Origin: Natronococcus sp. CG52
GTDB lineage: Archaea > Halobacteriota > Halobacteria > Halobacteriales > Natrialbaceae
Direction of reading: 5' to 3'
Length of the DNA stretch: 64,000 bases
NCBI RefSeq assembly: GCF_023913515.1
Contig: NZ_CP099391.1
Location: 3,224,001 to 3,288,000 of the forward strand
Shown: positions 8,508-17,867 of the stretch, piece after piece
How positions within the stretch are numbered: position 1 is the first letter of the stretch
Layout: every line of letters begins with the position of its first letter
Program-made: the position numbers and the translations under genes
The notes under the pieces: model-generated
Databases searched by the model: none
The model's input: only the letters and a program-made list of their open reading frames with translations
What the model was told of the DNA's origin: nothing

Positions 8508-9074
8508 ATGGTCGACGCGAACGACGACCCGATCGAACTCGTCGCGTCTAGAGGCGAGACGTGGAGCGAGCGGTTTGCCGCCGAACGCGAGCGCGTGTAC
8601 GACGCGTTATCGGCCGGCGGACTCAAGGCCGACCGTGAACGGATCGAACACGTCGGCTCGACCGCCGTCCCGAACCTTGCCGCGAAGGATATCGTCGACC
8701 TCGATATCGTCGTCGCCGACGACGCCGTGAGCGAAGTCTCGCGAACGCTCGTCGACGAGCTGGGCGGTACTCGCGTCGAGAACTCCGAGCAGTGGCACCC
8801 CGTCTTTCGCGAGCACGACGGCCAGCGGTTCAACGATCACGTCTTTGCGGCGTCCAGCGACGGCTGGAGGGTCAGCGTGATCACGTGCGACGTCCTCGCG
8901 GCGCGGCCGGACCTCCGCGCGGAGTACGAGCGACTGAAACGGGACCTCGCCGCCGAACACGACGACCTCGTCGCCTACTCCGAGGGCAAGTCGGCGTTCG
9001 TCCGGCGCGTTCTCGAGGTCGCCCGGACTGACGACGACCTGACGTTCGATTTCGCCGTTCCCGCGGGAAACTGA
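8508..9074 (+). CDS. GrpB-like (UPF0157) nucleotidyltransferase-fold protein
   Basis: A 188-residue protein of the GrpB/UPF0157 family. The diagnostic segment HVGSTAVPNLAAKDIVDLD lies at residues 48-66: a Gly-Ser followed by the Asp-x-Asp pair that in the nucleotidyltransferase fold would bind metal. Some family members are fused to dephospho-CoA kinase, but this one is stand-alone. The biochemical role is unknown. The 154 bases upstream (8354-8507) hold no gene; TATTTCGCC-like sequence 25-30 bases before the start may be its promoter. Confidence 0.85.
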   Translation: MVDANDDPIELVASRGETWSERFAAERERVYDALSAGGLKADRERIEHVGSTAVPNLAAKDIVDLDIVVADDAVSEVSRTLVDELGGTRVENSEQWHPVFREHDGQRFNDHVFAASSDGWRVSVITCDVLAARPDLRAEYERLKRDLAAEHDDLVAYSEGKSAFVRRVLEVARTDDDLTFDFAVPAGN

Positions 9075-9190
9075 GTTCCGCTCGATCGGCCGGTTCGGCG
9101 ACTCGTTTCGGGAGCGGACGGCGACCCGTTCGGTTTTCGGGACGCGCGGCCGGTGAGAACGTGCATACGTCGGTCGCTCGTACGACCGGT

Positions 9191-9488
9191 ATGATTCGGC
9201 GCGCCGTGCTCCGGCTCGCTGTAGGGATCGCTCCGCTCGCGGGTGGGTGCGCGGGGAATCGCTCCTCGTCCCCTCGCGGAGGAATATACGCTGACGCCGG
9301 CAGATACCGACGACTGGATGGTACGAGAGACGAGCGTCGCGCGACCTCGCCGGCGATACGTCGTTTCGGTGGAGACGGCCGAACGAACGCAGGAATACGA
9401 ATGGAAGGTTCCACCGCGGACCGGAGTTTTGAATATCGAAGTTGGAGCCAACGCGATCCGGTTTCAATTCGATCCCGGGGAAGGCTGA
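9191..9488 (+). pseudogene. Frameshifted small lipoprotein gene
   Basis: From ATG 9191 the frame encodes a lipoprotein-type signal (MIRRAVLRLAVGIAPLAGGC, lipobox Ala-Gly-Gly-Cys), then becomes an unprotein-like Arg-rich run. One frame over, bases about 9255-9488 encode a coherent beta-rich stretch (EEYTLTPADTDDWMVRETSV ... VVSVETAERTQEYEWKVPP) ending in a stop at 9486-9488. Joined by a one-base shift near 9235-9260 the two parts give a small lipoprotein of about 100 residues. A sequencing error would look the same. The remainder of 9075-9677 shows only the carB promoter. Confidence 0.45.
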
Positions 9489-9640
9489 GAACCGGGACGC
9501 GTAGAACCAGCGCACCGCCGACGCTCTCGCCCCGTACGGGAACCGTCAGCCGATGTTCCGGATCCGAACTGAGCGAAGCACCGATCGCCGCCTATTCGAA
9601 TTTCGAAATCGAGTTACGAGAATCGTATCGTTTCGTGGGG

Positions 9641-9650
9641 CTTATTACGA
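9641..9650 (+). promoter_or_regulatory. TATA-like box for carB
   Basis: CTTATTACGA is centred about 32 bases before the carB ATG at 9678, leaving a leader of only a few bases. No Shine-Dalgarno sequence is seen. Confidence 0.45.
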
Positions 9651-9677
9651 TGTACGAACTTCGGACGGACAGGACCA

Positions 9678-12600
9678 ATGAGTACGGACCACCAGGGCGA
9701 CGGTGACGCCACAGGGGACGGACGCACGATCCTGCTGATCGGCAGCGGGCCGATCCAGATCGGACAGGCCGCCGAGTTCGACTATTCCGGCGCGCAGGCC
9801 TGCCGAGCGCTTCAGGAAGAGGGTGCTCGAGTCGTCCTCGTCAACTCGAACCCTGCGACAATCATGACGGATCCGGAGATGGCCGACCGGGTGTACATCG
9901 AACCGATCACGACCGAGGCCATCGCGGAGATCATCCGCGAGGAGAACCCGGACGGCGTCATCGCCGGGCTGGGCGGCCAGACGGGACTGAACGTCACCGC
10001 CGAACTCGCCGAGGAGGGCGTGCTCGACGACTACGACGTCGAGATCATGGGGACTCCCCTCGATACGATCTACGCGACCGAGGACCGCGATCTCTTCCGC
10101 CAGCGCATGGAGAAGATCGGGCAGCCGGTCCCCGCGTCGACCACGATCGCGCTCGACGAGGGCGAGGAGGTCTCGGAACTGACCGAGGCGGACCTCGAGG
10201 AACGCGTCCAGGCGGCCGTCGACGAGGTCGGCGGCCTGCCGGTCATCGCCCGCACGACCTACACGCTGGGCGGCTCGGGATCGGGCGTCGTTCACGAGTT
10301 CGACGAACTCCTCCGTCGCGTTCGCAAGGGACTGCGCCTCTCGCGCAACAGCGAGGTCCTGATCACGGAGTCGATCGCGGGCTGGGTCGAGTACGAGTAC
10401 GAGGTGATGCGGGACGCCGACGACTCCTGTATCATCATCTGCAACATGGAGAACATCGACCCGATGGGGATCCACACCGGCGAGTCGACGGTCGTCACGC
10501 CCTCCCAGATCGTTCCCGACGAGGGCCACCAGGAGATGCGCACCGCGGCGCTGGACGTCATCCGCGAGCTGGGCATCCAGGGCGGCTGTAACATCCAGTT
10601 CGCCTGGCGCGACGACGGCACGCCGGGCGGCGAGTACCGCGTCGTCGAAGTGAACCCGCGCGTCTCGCGATCCTCGGCGCTCGCGTCGAAGGCGACCGGC
10701 TACCCGATCGCTCGCGTGACCGCGAAGGTCGCCCTCGGGAAACGGCTCCACGAGATCACGAACGAGATCACCGGCGAGACGACCGCGGCCTTCGAGCCCG
10801 CGATCGACTACGTCGTCACCAAGGTGCCGCGCTGGCCCAAGGACAAGTTCGACGACGTCGACTTCGAGCTGACGACGGCGATGAAATCGACCGGGGAGGC
10901 GATGGCCATCGGCCGCACCTTCGAGGAGTCGCTGCTGAAGGCCTTACGCTCGAGCGAGTACGAGCCCGACGTCGACTGGGCCGACGTCTCTGACGAGGAA
11001 CTCGAGGAGCGCTACCTCGAGCGTCCCTCCCCCGACAGACCGTACGCGATGTTCGAGGCCTTCGAGCGCGGCTACGACGTCGAGAAGGTCGTCGAGCTGA
11101 CGGGCATCTTCGAGTGGTACACCGAGCGGTTCGTCCGCATCGCGGAGTCGACCCGCGCCGCCCAGGAGGGCGACTTCACCGAGGCCGCCATCGCCGGCCA
11201 CACCAACGCGACGATCGCCGCGACGGCGGGCGGCGACGTCGACGTTGACACGGTCGAGCAGGAGGTGCCCGGCCGCACCTACAAGCAGGTCGACACCTGC
11301 GCCGGCGAGTTCGCCGCGGAGACGCCGTACTACTACTCCGCGCGCAAGTCGGAGTTCGAGTCGGGGCCGCTCGAGGGTGCGGCCGCCGCGGGCGAACTCG
11401 AGGTCGACCGCGACGTCGAGAGCATCATCGTGGTCGGCGGCGGCCCGATCCGGATCGGACAGGGCGTCGAGTTCGACTACTGTTCGGTCCACGCGGTCCA
11501 GGCGCTGCGCGACATGGGCATCGACGCCCACGTCGTCAACAACAACCCCGAAACCGTCTCGACGGACTACGACACCTCCGACGGCCTCTTCTTCGAGCCC
11601 ATAACTGCGGAAGAGGTCGCTGACGTCGCCGAGGCGGCCGACGCCGACGGCGTGATGGTCCAGTTCGGCGGCCAGACGTCGGTGAACATCGGCGATCCGC
11701 TGCAGGACGAGATCGACCGCCGCGGGCTCGACTGCGAGGTCGTGGGGACTTCCGTCGAGGCGATGGACCTGGCGGAGGACCGCGACCGGTTCAACGCGCT
11801 CATGGACGAACTCGGCATCGCCCAGCCCGAAGGCGGCGCCGCCCACAGCAAGGAGGAAGCGATGAAACTCGCCCACGAGATCGGCTACCCGGTGCTCGTG
11901 CGCCCCTCCTACGTGCTCGGCGGCCGCGCGATGGAAGTCGTCTACGACGACGAGGAACTCGAGCGCTACATCGAGGAAGCGGTCCGCGTCTCGCCGGACA
12001 AGCCGATCCTCGTCGACGACTTCCTCGAGGACGCGGTCGAACTCGACGTGGATGCCGTCGCGGACGGCGAGGACGTCCTGATCGGCGGCGTGATGGAACA
12101 CGTCGAGGCCGCGGGCGTCCACTCTGGCGACTCAGCCTGTATGATCCCGCCGCGTTCGCTCGACGACGAGACGCTCGCCCGCGTGCGCGAAGTGACGGAG
12201 GATATCGCCAGCGCGCTCGAGACGGTCGGACTGCTGAACGTCCAGCTCGCCGTTCGTGACGGGGAGGTGTACGTCCTCGAGGCGAACCCGCGCTCCTCGC
12301 GCACGGTGCCGTTCATCTCGAAAGCCACCGGCGTCCCGATCGCCAAACTGGCGGCCAAGGTCATGGCCGGCAACTCGCTCGCCGACCTCGCGGTCGAGGA
12401 GCAGATCCCCGAGCAGACCTCGATCAAGGAGGTCGTTCTGCCGTTCGACCGCCTGCCGGGCTCCGATCCGCGTCTCGGTCCGGAGATGAAATCCACAGGC
12501 GAGGTCATGGGCAGCGCCGACTCCTTCGGCAGAGCCTACGACAAGGCCCAGGACGCGACCGGCAAGCCGATCCCCGAATCGGGCACCGCGATCATCGACC

Positions 12601-12911
12601 TCTCGGCCGACAAGTTCCCCGATCCGGACACCGATGCGGGCGAGGAACTGGTCGAGGGCTTCACCGACCACTTCGATCTCTGCGAGGAGATCGACCTCGT
12701 ACGGGCCGTCAAGGAGGGCGGCGTCGACCTCATCGTCTCGCGGGACCGCGACCTGCTCGAGATCGCCGTCGAGGAGGATGTTACCTACTTCTCGACGCCC
12801 GCGAGCGCGAAGGCCGCACTCGAGGCGCTCGAGGCGAAGGACGAGCCGATCGACGTCCAGCCGATCACCGAGCGGCCGAAGCGGGTCGGCGAGTGGGGCC
12901 GCTCGAACTGA
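9678..12911 (+). CDS. carB: Carbamoyl-phosphate synthase large subunit
   Basis: A 1077-residue protein, the full length for CarB. It makes carbamoyl phosphate from bicarbonate, two ATP and ammonia delivered by the CarA glutaminase subunit, feeding pyrimidine and arginine synthesis. The two homologous ATP-grasp halves are evident: GSGPIQIGQAAEFDYSG at about 18-34 and GGGPIRIGQGVEFDYCS at about 587-603, each with its GGQT motif. An oligomerisation segment lies between about 400 and 550, and the C-terminal 140 residues form the MGS-like allosteric domain. carA is not in this window, whereas many genomes place it next to carB. A hairpin followed by a T-run ends the transcript at about 13068-13096. 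Confidence 0.97.
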   Translation: MSTDHQGDGDATGDGRTILLIGSGPIQIGQAAEFDYSGAQACRALQEEGARVVLVNSNPATIMTDPEMADRVYIEPITTEAIAEIIREENPDGVIAGLGGQTGLNVTAELAEEGVLDDYDVEIMGTPLDTIYATEDRDLFRQRMEKIGQPVPASTTIALDEGEEVSELTEADLEERVQAAVDEVGGLPVIARTTYTLGGSGSGVVHEFDELLRRVRKGLRLSRNSEVLITESIAGWVEYEYEVMRDADDSCIIICNMENIDPMGIHTGESTVVTPSQIVPDEGHQEMRTAALDVIRELGIQGGCNIQFAWRDDGTPGGEYRVVEVNPRVSRSSALASKATGYPIARVTAKVALGKRLHEITNEITGETTAAFEPAIDYVVTKVPRWPKDKFDDVDFELTTAMKSTGEAMAIGRTFEESLLKALRSSEYEPDVDWADVSDEELEERYLERPSPDRPYAMFEAFERGYDVEKVVELTGIFEWYTERFVRIAESTRAAQEGDFTEAAIAGHTNATIAATAGGDVDVDTVEQEVPGRTYKQVDTCAGEFAAETPYYYSARKSEFESGPLEGAAAAGELEVDRDVESIIVVGGGPIRIGQGVEFDYCSVHAVQALRDMGIDAHVVNNNPETVSTDYDTSDGLFFEPITAEEVADVAEAADADGVMVQFGGQTSVNIGDPLQDEIDRRGLDCEVVGTSVEAMDLAEDRDRFNALMDELGIAQPEGGAAHSKEEAMKLAHEIGYPVLVRPSYVLGGRAMEVVYDDEELERYIEEAVRVSPDKPILVDDFLEDAVELDVDAVADGEDVLIGGVMEHVEAAGVHSGDSACMIPPRSLDDETLARVREVTEDIASALETVGLLNVQLAVRDGEVYVLEANPRSSRTVPFISKATGVPIAKLAAKVMAGNSLADLAVEEQIPEQTSIKEVVLPFDRLPGSDPRLGPEMKSTGEVMGSADSFGRAYDKAQDATGKPIPESGTAIIDLSADKFPDPDTDAGEELVEGFTDHFDLCEEIDLVRAVKEGGVDLIVSRDRDLLEIAVEEDVTYFSTPASAKAALEALEAKDEPIDVQPITERPKRVGEWGRSN

Positions 12912-13067
12912 TCGGTCCGCAGTCCAACTGATTCGACAGCGAGCTGACTGCTGATTACTCGTCTATTCAGCCGGAGGGCGTACCGCTGCGGTCGGACCAC
13001 AAGTGTTGCACCCGCGAGCGATCGACGGGAGCGGGCGGCCTCCTCGCGAGTGAAGCGAGCGAGGGTT

Positions 13068-13096
13068 CGGAAGCGCTGCACGCTTCCGGTATTTTT
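13068..13096. terminator. Hairpin with T-run between carB and the ABC permease gene
   Basis: A perfect 8-base stem (CGGAAGCG / CGCTTCCG) with loop CTGCA lies at 13068-13088, followed by GTATTTTTC. It is placed to end carB transcription, with the convergent permease gene finishing at 13105. Just upstream (13042-13063) is a GC palindrome, CTCGCGAGTGAAGCGAGCGAG, of the kind seen elsewhere in the window. Confidence 0.5.
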
Positions 13097-13104
13097 CATC
13101 GAAG

Positions 13105-14766
13105 TCAGTCGAACCTGTACAGATCGAACGTCTCGAGCGCGTACAGGTACGAGACCGGCGGCGCGAGGACGCCGACGGCGAGAACGGTCCAGGCGGCGAC
13201 GGTGAGCTGACCGGCGGTAACCGCGAGGTCGGGCGTGGACGCCCAGGCGGCGGTCGCCGTGAGCACGGCGGCGATCGGTTCGGCCGCGTCGGCGTAGAGG
13301 ACGACCGCGGCGGCCGCCGGGAGGAGAATTGCGAGCGAGTAGAGGAGGAAGGCGGTCTTGCTCGGCACGACGGCCTCGCGGTTGTTCGTGACGTTGACGC
13401 TGCCGAATCGGGGGAACGCGGTGCCGATGCCGGTCGCGAGCGCCGGTGTGACGACGGTGCCGACGACCGTACCGGCGACCAGTATCGCGGTGTGCTCGAT
13501 CGAGAGCGGGCTGACGACTCCGAGCAGGAGTGAGACGGGGAGTCCGATCGGAACCGCGACGAGTGAGCCGGCGACAACCAGCCCGGTGATCGCCTGTCGT
13601 CCGGTGAGCGTCGAGGTGACGACGGCCGGCAGCGCCCGGCCGAGGTCACCGAGCGGGTTGAGCGTAAACAGGACACCGGCCGCCCAGACGGCGTACAGCG
13701 AGAGGAAAACGGCGACGTACGACGGGACCGTTCCGCTCCGGACGATTCCCTGGACGAAACCGATCGCGCCGAGCAGCGGGTAGGCGACGTACACCAGTCG
13801 GATCGGGGCACGTCTGGTCCGACGGATCGCGGTGAGCGTCACCGTCCGAACCGGGCGGCCGAGCCCGCGTGCGAGCGCATCGGCGAGCCGGCTCGACGAG
13901 TCGGCCGTCGCCGACCTCTCCTCGTCGTCGAACCGTGCCGGATCGGCGAACCAGTGCACCCGCGCGGAGGCGATCGCGATCGCGAACGCAGCCGCACTGA
14001 CGAGTGCCGTCCCGATCACCGCACCGACGATCGTGGCGCTCGAGGCCGGAACGTTCGGAACGCCGGCCAGCAGGAGGTGGCCGGGCCAGCCGAGCGGACC
14101 GTCCTGAAGCGCGACGAACAGTTCGCCGACGACCAGATCGAACCGGCCGGTTGCGATCGCCCCGAAGTAGAGCCCCCAGAACGCGACGAACAGTACCCAC
14201 CGGTAGCGGGCGATCGGTTCGTAGACGGTGACCAGGTGTCGAACCCAGATGCCGAGCACGAATCCGAGCGGAACGGCGGTAAGGAGCGCGAGTACGACGA
14301 CGAGCGCGGCGAAAAGCACCGGCAGGACCGTTCCCGCACCGACGGCGAACGCACTCGAGAGTAAGACGGCTGGCGGCACCAGCCAAACGCCGAACAGCAG
14401 CATTTCGGCGCCGATAACGCCGACGGCGACGTTTCGAACGGACGTCGAGACGAGCAGAAAGGCCGACTCGTCGGGATCGGTTGCCGCGGTAAACGCCCGT
14501 ATTCCGGCCATGACGAGCAGAGCGAGCCAGCCGACCGCAGCGCCACCGGTAACGACCTCCGTTGCGAGTGCGGCGCTCTCTGCGGTAACTGCCCCGGCGA
14601 AGTGCTCTCCGAGCGCAGGAAGCAGGTAGCCGCCGGCGACCGTGATCGAGCCGAAGACGAACAGCGCGAGCAGTGCCATCAACAGCAGTTTCGTCCGCTG
14701 GGTTGCCATCGCACGAACCGTTCGCCGAAACTCCGTCCTGGCGACGGTCAGCGGAACGCGCGTCAT
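13105..14766 (-). CDS. ABC-2 type exporter permease, large single-chain
   Basis: A 553-residue protein with about twelve hydrophobic segments, long and very hydrophobic, with a charged cytoplasmic loop in the middle (about residues 255-300, containing FDDEERSATADSSSRL). This length suits two ABC-2 type transmembrane halves joined in one chain. It is divergent from the ATP-binding gene at 15009, 242 bases apart, the most likely partner. The start at 14766 (MTRVPLTVARTEFRR) is preferred to a frame opening 75 bases earlier because basic residues followed directly by helix 1 are typical. The substrate is unknown. Confidence 0.75.
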   Translation of the reverse strand: MTRVPLTVARTEFRRTVRAMATQRTKLLLMALLALFVFGSITVAGGYLLPALGEHFAGAVTAESAALATEVVTGGAAVGWLALLVMAGIRAFTAATDPDESAFLLVSTSVRNVAVGVIGAEMLLFGVWLVPPAVLLSSAFAVGAGTVLPVLFAALVVVLALLTAVPLGFVLGIWVRHLVTVYEPIARYRWVLFVAFWGLYFGAIATGRFDLVVGELFVALQDGPLGWPGHLLLAGVPNVPASSATIVGAVIGTALVSAAAFAIAIASARVHWFADPARFDDEERSATADSSSRLADALARGLGRPVRTVTLTAIRRTRRAPIRLVYVAYPLLGAIGFVQGIVRSGTVPSYVAVFLSLYAVWAAGVLFTLNPLGDLGRALPAVVTSTLTGRQAITGLVVAGSLVAVPIGLPVSLLLGVVSPLSIEHTAILVAGTVVGTVVTPALATGIGTAFPRFGSVNVTNNREAVVPSKTAFLLYSLAILLPAAAAVVLYADAAEPIAAVLTATAAWASTPDLAVTAGQLTVAAWTVLAVGVLAPPVSYLYALETFDLYRFD

Positions 14767-15008
14767 CGGCTTCTCCCACCGACGAACCAGTAACGGCGTG
14801 GCGTTCTGGGTACCATGACCGATAGCCCGTCCCGCATCCAATAAACAGTTCGGATACTGTCATACCCCCGGTCCGGCCGCTCCGTCGTCCAGAGATAGCG
14901 TGCTGGGTGTCGAGTTCGACCCCTCTCGAGAGAATGATTCGGTTCGAGCGGCACAATCGATTATAATTCCAACATGTTGTGGTTTTACGTAGAGTGCAGC
15001 GAAACGAG

Positions 15009-15797
15009 ATGACTATGAGCCCTGCTGACGCCCCTGCTATCGAGACCGACGCCCTCACGAAACGCTACGGGGAGACGACGGCCGTCTCCGAGCTGACGAT
15101 GGCGGTCGATCGAGGGACCGTCTACGGGTTTCTCGGTCCCAACGGTGCTGGCAAGACGACGACGATGCGGATGCTGACGACGCTCACCCGCCCCACGTCG
15201 GGCGCGGCACGCGTCGCCGGCCACCCGATCACCGATCGCGAGAGCGTCACGCCCCACATCGGCTACCTGCCGGAGGAGCCGCCGATCTACGACGAACTCA
15301 CCGGCCGCGAACAGCTCGAGTACGCCGCCGGACTGCGGGATCTGCCCGAGGCCGACGCCACGGAGCGAATCGAGTCGCTGCTCGAACGGTTCGAGCTGCT
15401 CGCGGACGCCGATCGGCGCATCGAGGGCTACTCCAAGGGAATGCGCCAGAAGGTCGGCGTCATCCAGGCCGTGCTTCACGAGCCCGTCGTCGCCTTTCTG
15501 GACGAGCCCACGAGCGGACTGGATCCGCGTGCTGCCCGGACGATGCGGGAAACGATCGCCGATCTCGCAGACCGGGAGATGACGATCTTCCTCTCGACGC
15601 ACATCCTGCCCGTCGTCGACGAACTGGCCGACGAGATCGGCGTCCTTCACGACGGTGAACTGGTCGCAGAGGGCGATCCCGAGACGCTGAAGTCCCGCGC
15701 CGAGACGGGCGACGCGCGCAGCCTCGAGGAGGCGTTCCTCGAGATCACGCGGGATAACCCGGCAGATGGCCACGCCGCGGAACCGCCGACGGAGTAA
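15009..15797 (+). CDS. ABC transporter ATP-binding protein (ABC-2/CcmA-like family)
   Basis: A 262-residue ATPase with every motif in place: Walker A GPNGAGKT (43-50), signature YSKGMRQKV (141-149), Walker B and D-loop VAFLDEPTSGLD (161-172), and a switch histidine in LSTHILP. The Asp/Glu-rich C-terminal segment resembles ABC-2 exporters of drugs, polysaccharide or heme-type cargo. The most likely permease is the divergent gene at 13105-14766. Either ATG (15009 or 15015) could be the start; a frame opening at 14979 adds non-conserved residues. Confidence 0.9.
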   Translation: MTMSPADAPAIETDALTKRYGETTAVSELTMAVDRGTVYGFLGPNGAGKTTTMRMLTTLTRPTSGAARVAGHPITDRESVTPHIGYLPEEPPIYDELTGREQLEYAAGLRDLPEADATERIESLLERFELLADADRRIEGYSKGMRQKVGVIQAVLHEPVVAFLDEPTSGLDPRAARTMRETIADLADREMTIFLSTHILPVVDELADEIGVLHDGELVAEGDPETLKSRAETGDARSLEEAFLEITRDNPADGHAAEPPTE

Positions 15798-15885
15798 GCC
15801 GACCTGCGGCATCTCGAGACTGCCGGTGCCGTAGGTTACGTTTTAGCGAACCTATATGTGAGGCAGCCGTCGTATTTCGAATACG

Positions 15886-16704
15886 ATGCGTCCGTCCCTC
15901 CGAACGATCGGGGTCGCAACCGTCGGCGGACTCGCGAACGTCGCCGTCGTGCTCGCGCTGTACGTCCGCGCCGACTATCCGACGCTCGAGTCGACCGTCG
16001 ATACCGCCAGCCTCGTGATTCCCGTCTTCGCGGCCGGGTTCGTCCCGCTGCTCGTCTCGGCACACACCCGCCTGGTGGCTCCCGCCGCCGTCTTTCTCAC
16101 TGCTCTGGGCGGAACCGCATACGTCGAACTCACTACCCCGATGCCCGAGTGGAGCGAGCTCGGCGGGTACGTCGTCGTCGAGGGGCCGACGCACGTCGCC
16201 AGCTACGCGAACGCGTGGTACGTCTGGCTCTCGCTCGCGCTGGTCGCGGGCCTCCTCGAGTTCGCGGTTCGGCGCGGCTACGGAATCGCCGGTACCCCAG
16301 TCACGAACCTGCCAGCCTTCCCGCTCTCGCGGATCGTCCTCGTCGGGACCGTCGTCGGGGTCGCCGGACTCGTCGGCATCGCGACGACGCTGCTGGTGCT
16401 TCGAGCCGGGATCAGGCCACCGATCGCCGCACTGGTCGTCTTCGCCGTCGCCGCGGCTGTTACGGCAGTCCCGCTCTGGGCGTTGCTCGGCAGGGGTCTG
16501 GTTTCACCGGCCGTCCTGTTCGCCATCCTCGTTCCGTACTTCCTGGTCGTAGAGGTGTTCGTCGCGACCGACAGCCCGGTCCACCTCCTGCTGTTCGGTC
16601 CGTACGCCGTCGCCCTCGCGATCATCGGGGCACTCGAGGCGGCGATCCGATCTCGGCTTCGGGGCTGGGACGGCGGTCGGTTCGCCGGCGAGCACTCGCG
16701 GTAA
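15886..16704 (+). CDS. Integral membrane protein of unknown function
   Basis: A 272-residue protein with about seven or eight hydrophobic helices and a basic C-terminus (RSRLRGWDGGRF). I do not recognise a family. It follows the ABC ATPase gene on the same strand after 88 bases, so it could belong to that exporter, but the gap contains TTTTAGCGAACCTATATG-like sequence and its own promoter is equally likely. The 3' end is followed 55 bases later by a MITE-like repeat. Confidence 0.7.
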   Translation: MRPSLRTIGVATVGGLANVAVVLALYVRADYPTLESTVDTASLVIPVFAAGFVPLLVSAHTRLVAPAAVFLTALGGTAYVELTTPMPEWSELGGYVVVEGPTHVASYANAWYVWLSLALVAGLLEFAVRRGYGIAGTPVTNLPAFPLSRIVLVGTVVGVAGLVGIATTLLVLRAGIRPPIAALVVFAVAAAVTAVPLWALLGRGLVSPAVLFAILVPYFLVVEVFVATDSPVHLLLFGPYAVALAIIGALEAAIRSRLRGWDGGRFAGEHSR

Positions 16705-16758
16705 TCCCCGATCGGTGGGGGAGACCCTGTGTTCTCCGCCCTCCGACTCGCTGGTTCC

Positions 16759-16875
16759 GTAGTAGCCGCTGAAAATCGGTGCACACCCGATCGACGTCAT
16801 CTCGAGGTCGACACCACCGACCTCGCCCACGACGGCTGTGTGATCGGGACGAAAATCGTTTCAGTCGTTACGATA
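16759..16875 (+). mobile_element. MITE-like element, copy 1
   Basis: A 117-base non-coding element closely matching the one at 63710-63827 (which is inverted relative to this) and, at its ends, the shorter one at 26999-27083. The left end GTAGTAGCCGCTGAAA and the right end, read in reverse, GTAACGACTGAAAC form imperfect terminal inverted repeats. The core has GTGCACACCCGATCGACG and a stretch reading CCACCGACCTCGCCCACGAC. There is no transposase. The right end overlaps the last codons and stop of the signal peptidase gene on the opposite strand. Confidence 0.7.
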
Positions 16876-17673
16876 CGAGCGACGGCGGCTACAGGCCGCG
16901 AGCGAGCCGGTGAACGTGGCCCCGACGGCGGAAGCGATCGCAACTGTGCCGACCGAACCCTGTCCACTCACGAGCAACTGTCCGAACGTCAGTCGAACGT
17001 AGCCGAGCCACGGAATCCGGAACGACGCCTTCCCCAGTATCCACTCCGGTTTGACGACGCTGTTGTCCCGGCTGTACAGTCCGCCGGCCTGGTCGTAGTG
17101 GCGGTTCGCGTCACCTTTCGTGACGAAGCCGTCGTGCGGCGCCGGACAGTCCTCTACCGCCTCGCAGGAGTCTCCGTTGACGTACTCCTCGTCGGCCCGC
17201 GTCTCCACCCAGTTTTCGTCCGCTTCGACCCACAGGTGAGCGCGGTGGATTATCGGCGTTCGACGGTCGTCGCCCCCGGGTGCGAAGACGATGACGTCAC
17301 CGCCAGTCCCGAACGTCTCGCCGTCCTGGTCGTCCGCGAGCGGCGTGACGCCGGTGTCGCCGGCGGAATCGTCGTCGGCGAAGCGATCGGGCGCGACGAC
17401 GACAACGAGATCACCGACCTCCACGTTCGGCTCCATACTGCCGCTCTCGACCGCGACCAGCGGCGGCCAGACGCCGCTAACCGCGAGGAGCAGTAATCCG
17501 ATTACCCCGACGATGGCCACGCTGCTCAGTACGTCACGCACGAGGGATGCCGGTTCGCCGTCGGTAGCGAGAAAGCGGCGAACGGGTCCGTCGTCCTCGA
17601 TCGACTCGCGACGCGAGGTATCGGCGTCGTCACCGTCGTTTTCCGTCTCCCCGGCGGGATCCGAACTACCCAT
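16861..17673 (-). CDS. Archaeal signal peptidase I (S26 family)
   Basis: A 270-residue membrane protease that would remove Sec signal peptides outside the membrane. An acidic N-terminal tail (about 1-40) precedes a membrane helix (about 48-68). The catalytic serine is Ser79 in ESGSMEP; archaeal and ER enzymes use a histidine rather than a lysine as base, and His143 in IIHRAH fits. VVKPEWILGK marks the family's C-terminal box, and a second hydrophobic helix follows at about 240-262. The start at 17673 skips five non-conserved upstream residues. Odd: the last residues (SYRND) and the stop codon are encoded by the inverted repeat of a MITE-like element, so the natural C-terminus may have been changed. 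Confidence 0.88.
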   Translation of the reverse strand: MGSSDPAGETENDGDDADTSRRESIEDDGPVRRFLATDGEPASLVRDVLSSVAIVGVIGLLLLAVSGVWPPLVAVESGSMEPNVEVGDLVVVVAPDRFADDDSAGDTGVTPLADDQDGETFGTGGDVIVFAPGGDDRRTPIIHRAHLWVEADENWVETRADEEYVNGDSCEAVEDCPAPHDGFVTKGDANRHYDQAGGLYSRDNSVVKPEWILGKASFRIPWLGYVRLTFGQLLVSGQGSVGTVAIASAVGATFTGSLAACSRRRSYRND

Positions 17674-17867
17674 TTTGATGCGGTACAATATCTGAAGTAA
17701 TCAAACCTGCTCTCCGTATCAGTTCGCGTCTCGGACCCGTCTGCTAATCCCGCCCCGCCGGTTTGGACTCGAGATCGAGAGTCGCCGATCGCAGGACGCA
17801 TCGCTACGGGATCGCGCGCGATGACGAACTCCGACATCCCTAAGCGCCCGGACTTGCTGGTTCGGAT

